Source: JAQVQN01 sp964428885
GTDB taxonomy: Bacteria > Verrucomicrobiota > Kiritimatiellia > RFP12 > UBA1067
Assembly (NCBI GenBank): GCA_964428885.1
Contig: CAYRZP010000112.1
Location: forward strand, 1 to 6,711
Length of the DNA: 6,711 bases
Direction of reading: 5' to 3'
Part shown: positions 5,774 through 6,711 of the stretch, piece by piece
Position numbering within the stretch: the stretch's first letter is position 1
Layout of the letters: each line of letters begins with the position of its first letter
The notes under the pieces: model-generated
Seen by the model: only the letters and a program-made list of their open reading frames with translations
Told to the model about the DNA's origin: nothing
Databases searched by the model: none
Translations under genes and position numbers: made by a program

Positions 5774-6711
5774 TCAGATCCGGAGGGAGTCGAGGGCCTC
5801 GCTAATTTCACGGCCTTTGGCGTCGATCAGGGCGAGGAGGTCTGCGGGTGTGCGGTCGTCCACTTCGGGTTTCTTGTTGGGGTTCACGGCCTTGAGGTCG
5901 TAAACGGCGTTTTCGATTTCGCCGGCCTTAGCGGCGAGTTCGCGCGCCTCGCGGGTGTGTGCGGCGAGTGCGGTCTCGGCCTCGGCAACGGCCGCTTTGT
6001 CGAGCGGCTTGGCCTTCTTGAGTTCCTTGAGGCGCTCGTTGACCTGGGCGGCCTGCTGCGATTTCATGTGGGCATGGGCTTTGAGCGGTGCGGCTTCTTC
6101 GGCCGCGATGCGCTTGCGTTCGTCCAGATCGACGGTCCAGGAGAGCGGGCTGTCGGCGCGAGTGGCAAGACGCTTGAAGAATTCCTCGAAGTGCGCGAGC
6201 GTGAGCGGCGTCTTCTTGCGGACTTTGACGTCCGTCATGTCGTAGTACCAGATTTTGGACGTGGGTTGGCCCTTGGTGAAGAAGAGCAGGTTGGTCTTCA
6301 CGCCCGCGCCCGCCGCGTTGAAGACGCCGCCGGGCAGGCTGACCACACACCAGAGGTCGCACTCGTCGAGCAGCTTGCGCTTGGTCTTGGTGAAGGCGTC
6401 CTCGTTGGTACGGAAGAGCAGGCCTTCGTCGAGCACCACGCCGCACCGGCCGCCGTCTCGCAGGCTGCGGATGATGTGCTGCAGGAAGAGGACTTGGGTC
6501 GCGCCGGTCTTGTAGTCGAAGTTGGTCTGGGCGTCCTTGCCCTCCTTGCCGCCGAAGGGCGGGTTGGTGAGGATCACGTCGAAGGTCTGGGGCGCGTCGG
6601 CGAAGAGCCCGCCGTAGGTCTCCTGCCCGGTGAGGGAGTTGCCGTGCCAGAGGTTTGGCTTGTCGATGCCGTGCAGCACGAGGTTGGCCAGCGCGATGGG
6701 ATAGATGAGGT
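5774..6711 (-). CDS. hsdM: Type I restriction-modification methylase subunit HsdM, 3' part
   Basis: The C-terminal 311 residues of the N6-adenine DNA methylase subunit of a type I restriction-modification system. Its 5' end lies beyond the right edge, and the reading frame is open to the last base. The first visible residues (LIYPIALANLVLHGID) are the helix after the SAM-binding motif. FDVILTNPPFGG has the catalytic NPPF (codons at 6554-6565). GRCGVVLDEGLLFR, CVVSLPGGVFNAAGAGVKTNLLFFTKG and IWYYDMTDV are standard HsdM segments. The tail (about 5800-6150) is a charged, Ala/Lys/Glu-rich probable coiled coil, likely contacting HsdS. The N-terminal helical domain and SAM motif are outside the window. 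No hsdS or hsdR follows downstream, so partners should lie to the right, upstream of or around hsdM. The visible part is intact. Confidence 0.92.
   Translation of the reverse strand, partial: LIYPIALANLVLHGIDKPNLWHGNSLTGQETYGGLFADAPQTFDVILTNPPFGGKEGKDAQTNFDYKTGATQVLFLQHIIRSLRDGGRCGVVLDEGLLFRTNEDAFTKTKRKLLDECDLWCVVSLPGGVFNAAGAGVKTNLLFFTKGQPTSKIWYYDMTDVKVRKKTPLTLAHFEEFFKRLATRADSPLSWTVDLDERKRIAAEEAAPLKAHAHMKSQQAAQVNERLKELKKAKPLDKAAVAEAETALAAHTREARELAAKAGEIENAVYDLKAVNPNKKPEVDDRTPADLLALIDAKGREISEALDSLRI

Noticed and set aside
1..6711. parS site near parB
   Set aside because: I looked by eye for TGTTTCACGTGAAACA and close variants on both strands and found none; only short matches such as CGTTTCAC near 2210 occur inside argC.

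Overview
The window is GC-rich chromosomal DNA from a bacterium. The best guess is an uncultured member of the PVC group (Verrucomicrobiota, Kiritimatiellota, Lentisphaerota or Planctomycetota). This is an inference from three things: a relic of a carbohydrate-hydrolase-like (DUF1080-type) protein, a divergent RdgC, and dispersed short repeats of a kind that I recall, without being able to check, from such genomes (palindromes with a TTCC/GGAA centre, and tandem CACGAAGG units). No phage, transposase, CRISPR, tRNA or rRNA was seen.

Left part (1-684): a non-coding or decayed stretch. It holds two perfect 20-bp palindromes with matching paired base changes. It also holds a minus-strand remnant of a DUF1080-like protein that appears to have lost its N-terminus and about 110 central residues.

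Central part (685-5087, all on the plus strand): a divergent rdgC-like recombination gene. After its own AT-rich promoter comes argC (arginine biosynthesis), overlapping parB (chromosome partitioning) by ATGA. About 100 bases of repeat-bearing spacer then lead to a lipoprotein of the M28 / glutaminyl-peptide cyclotransferase family. rdgC and parB both act on DNA; argC and the lipoprotein are not functionally linked to them in any way the sequence shows. No parA and no parS-like palindrome is visible.

Right part (5088-6711): a gene-poor spacer of about 380 bases with a small hairpin, then a probable 62-residue protein of unknown function. Convergent to it is the 3' part of hsdM, the methylase subunit of a type I restriction-modification system, which runs off the right edge. 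No hsdS or hsdR follows hsdM inside the window.

Most of the window is ordinary housekeeping sequence. I do not see a convincing new multi-gene system. The points most worth a second look are the covarying palindrome family, the doubly deleted relic, the argC-parB coupling, the repeat that creates a false N-terminus on the lipoprotein gene, and the small unknown protein.
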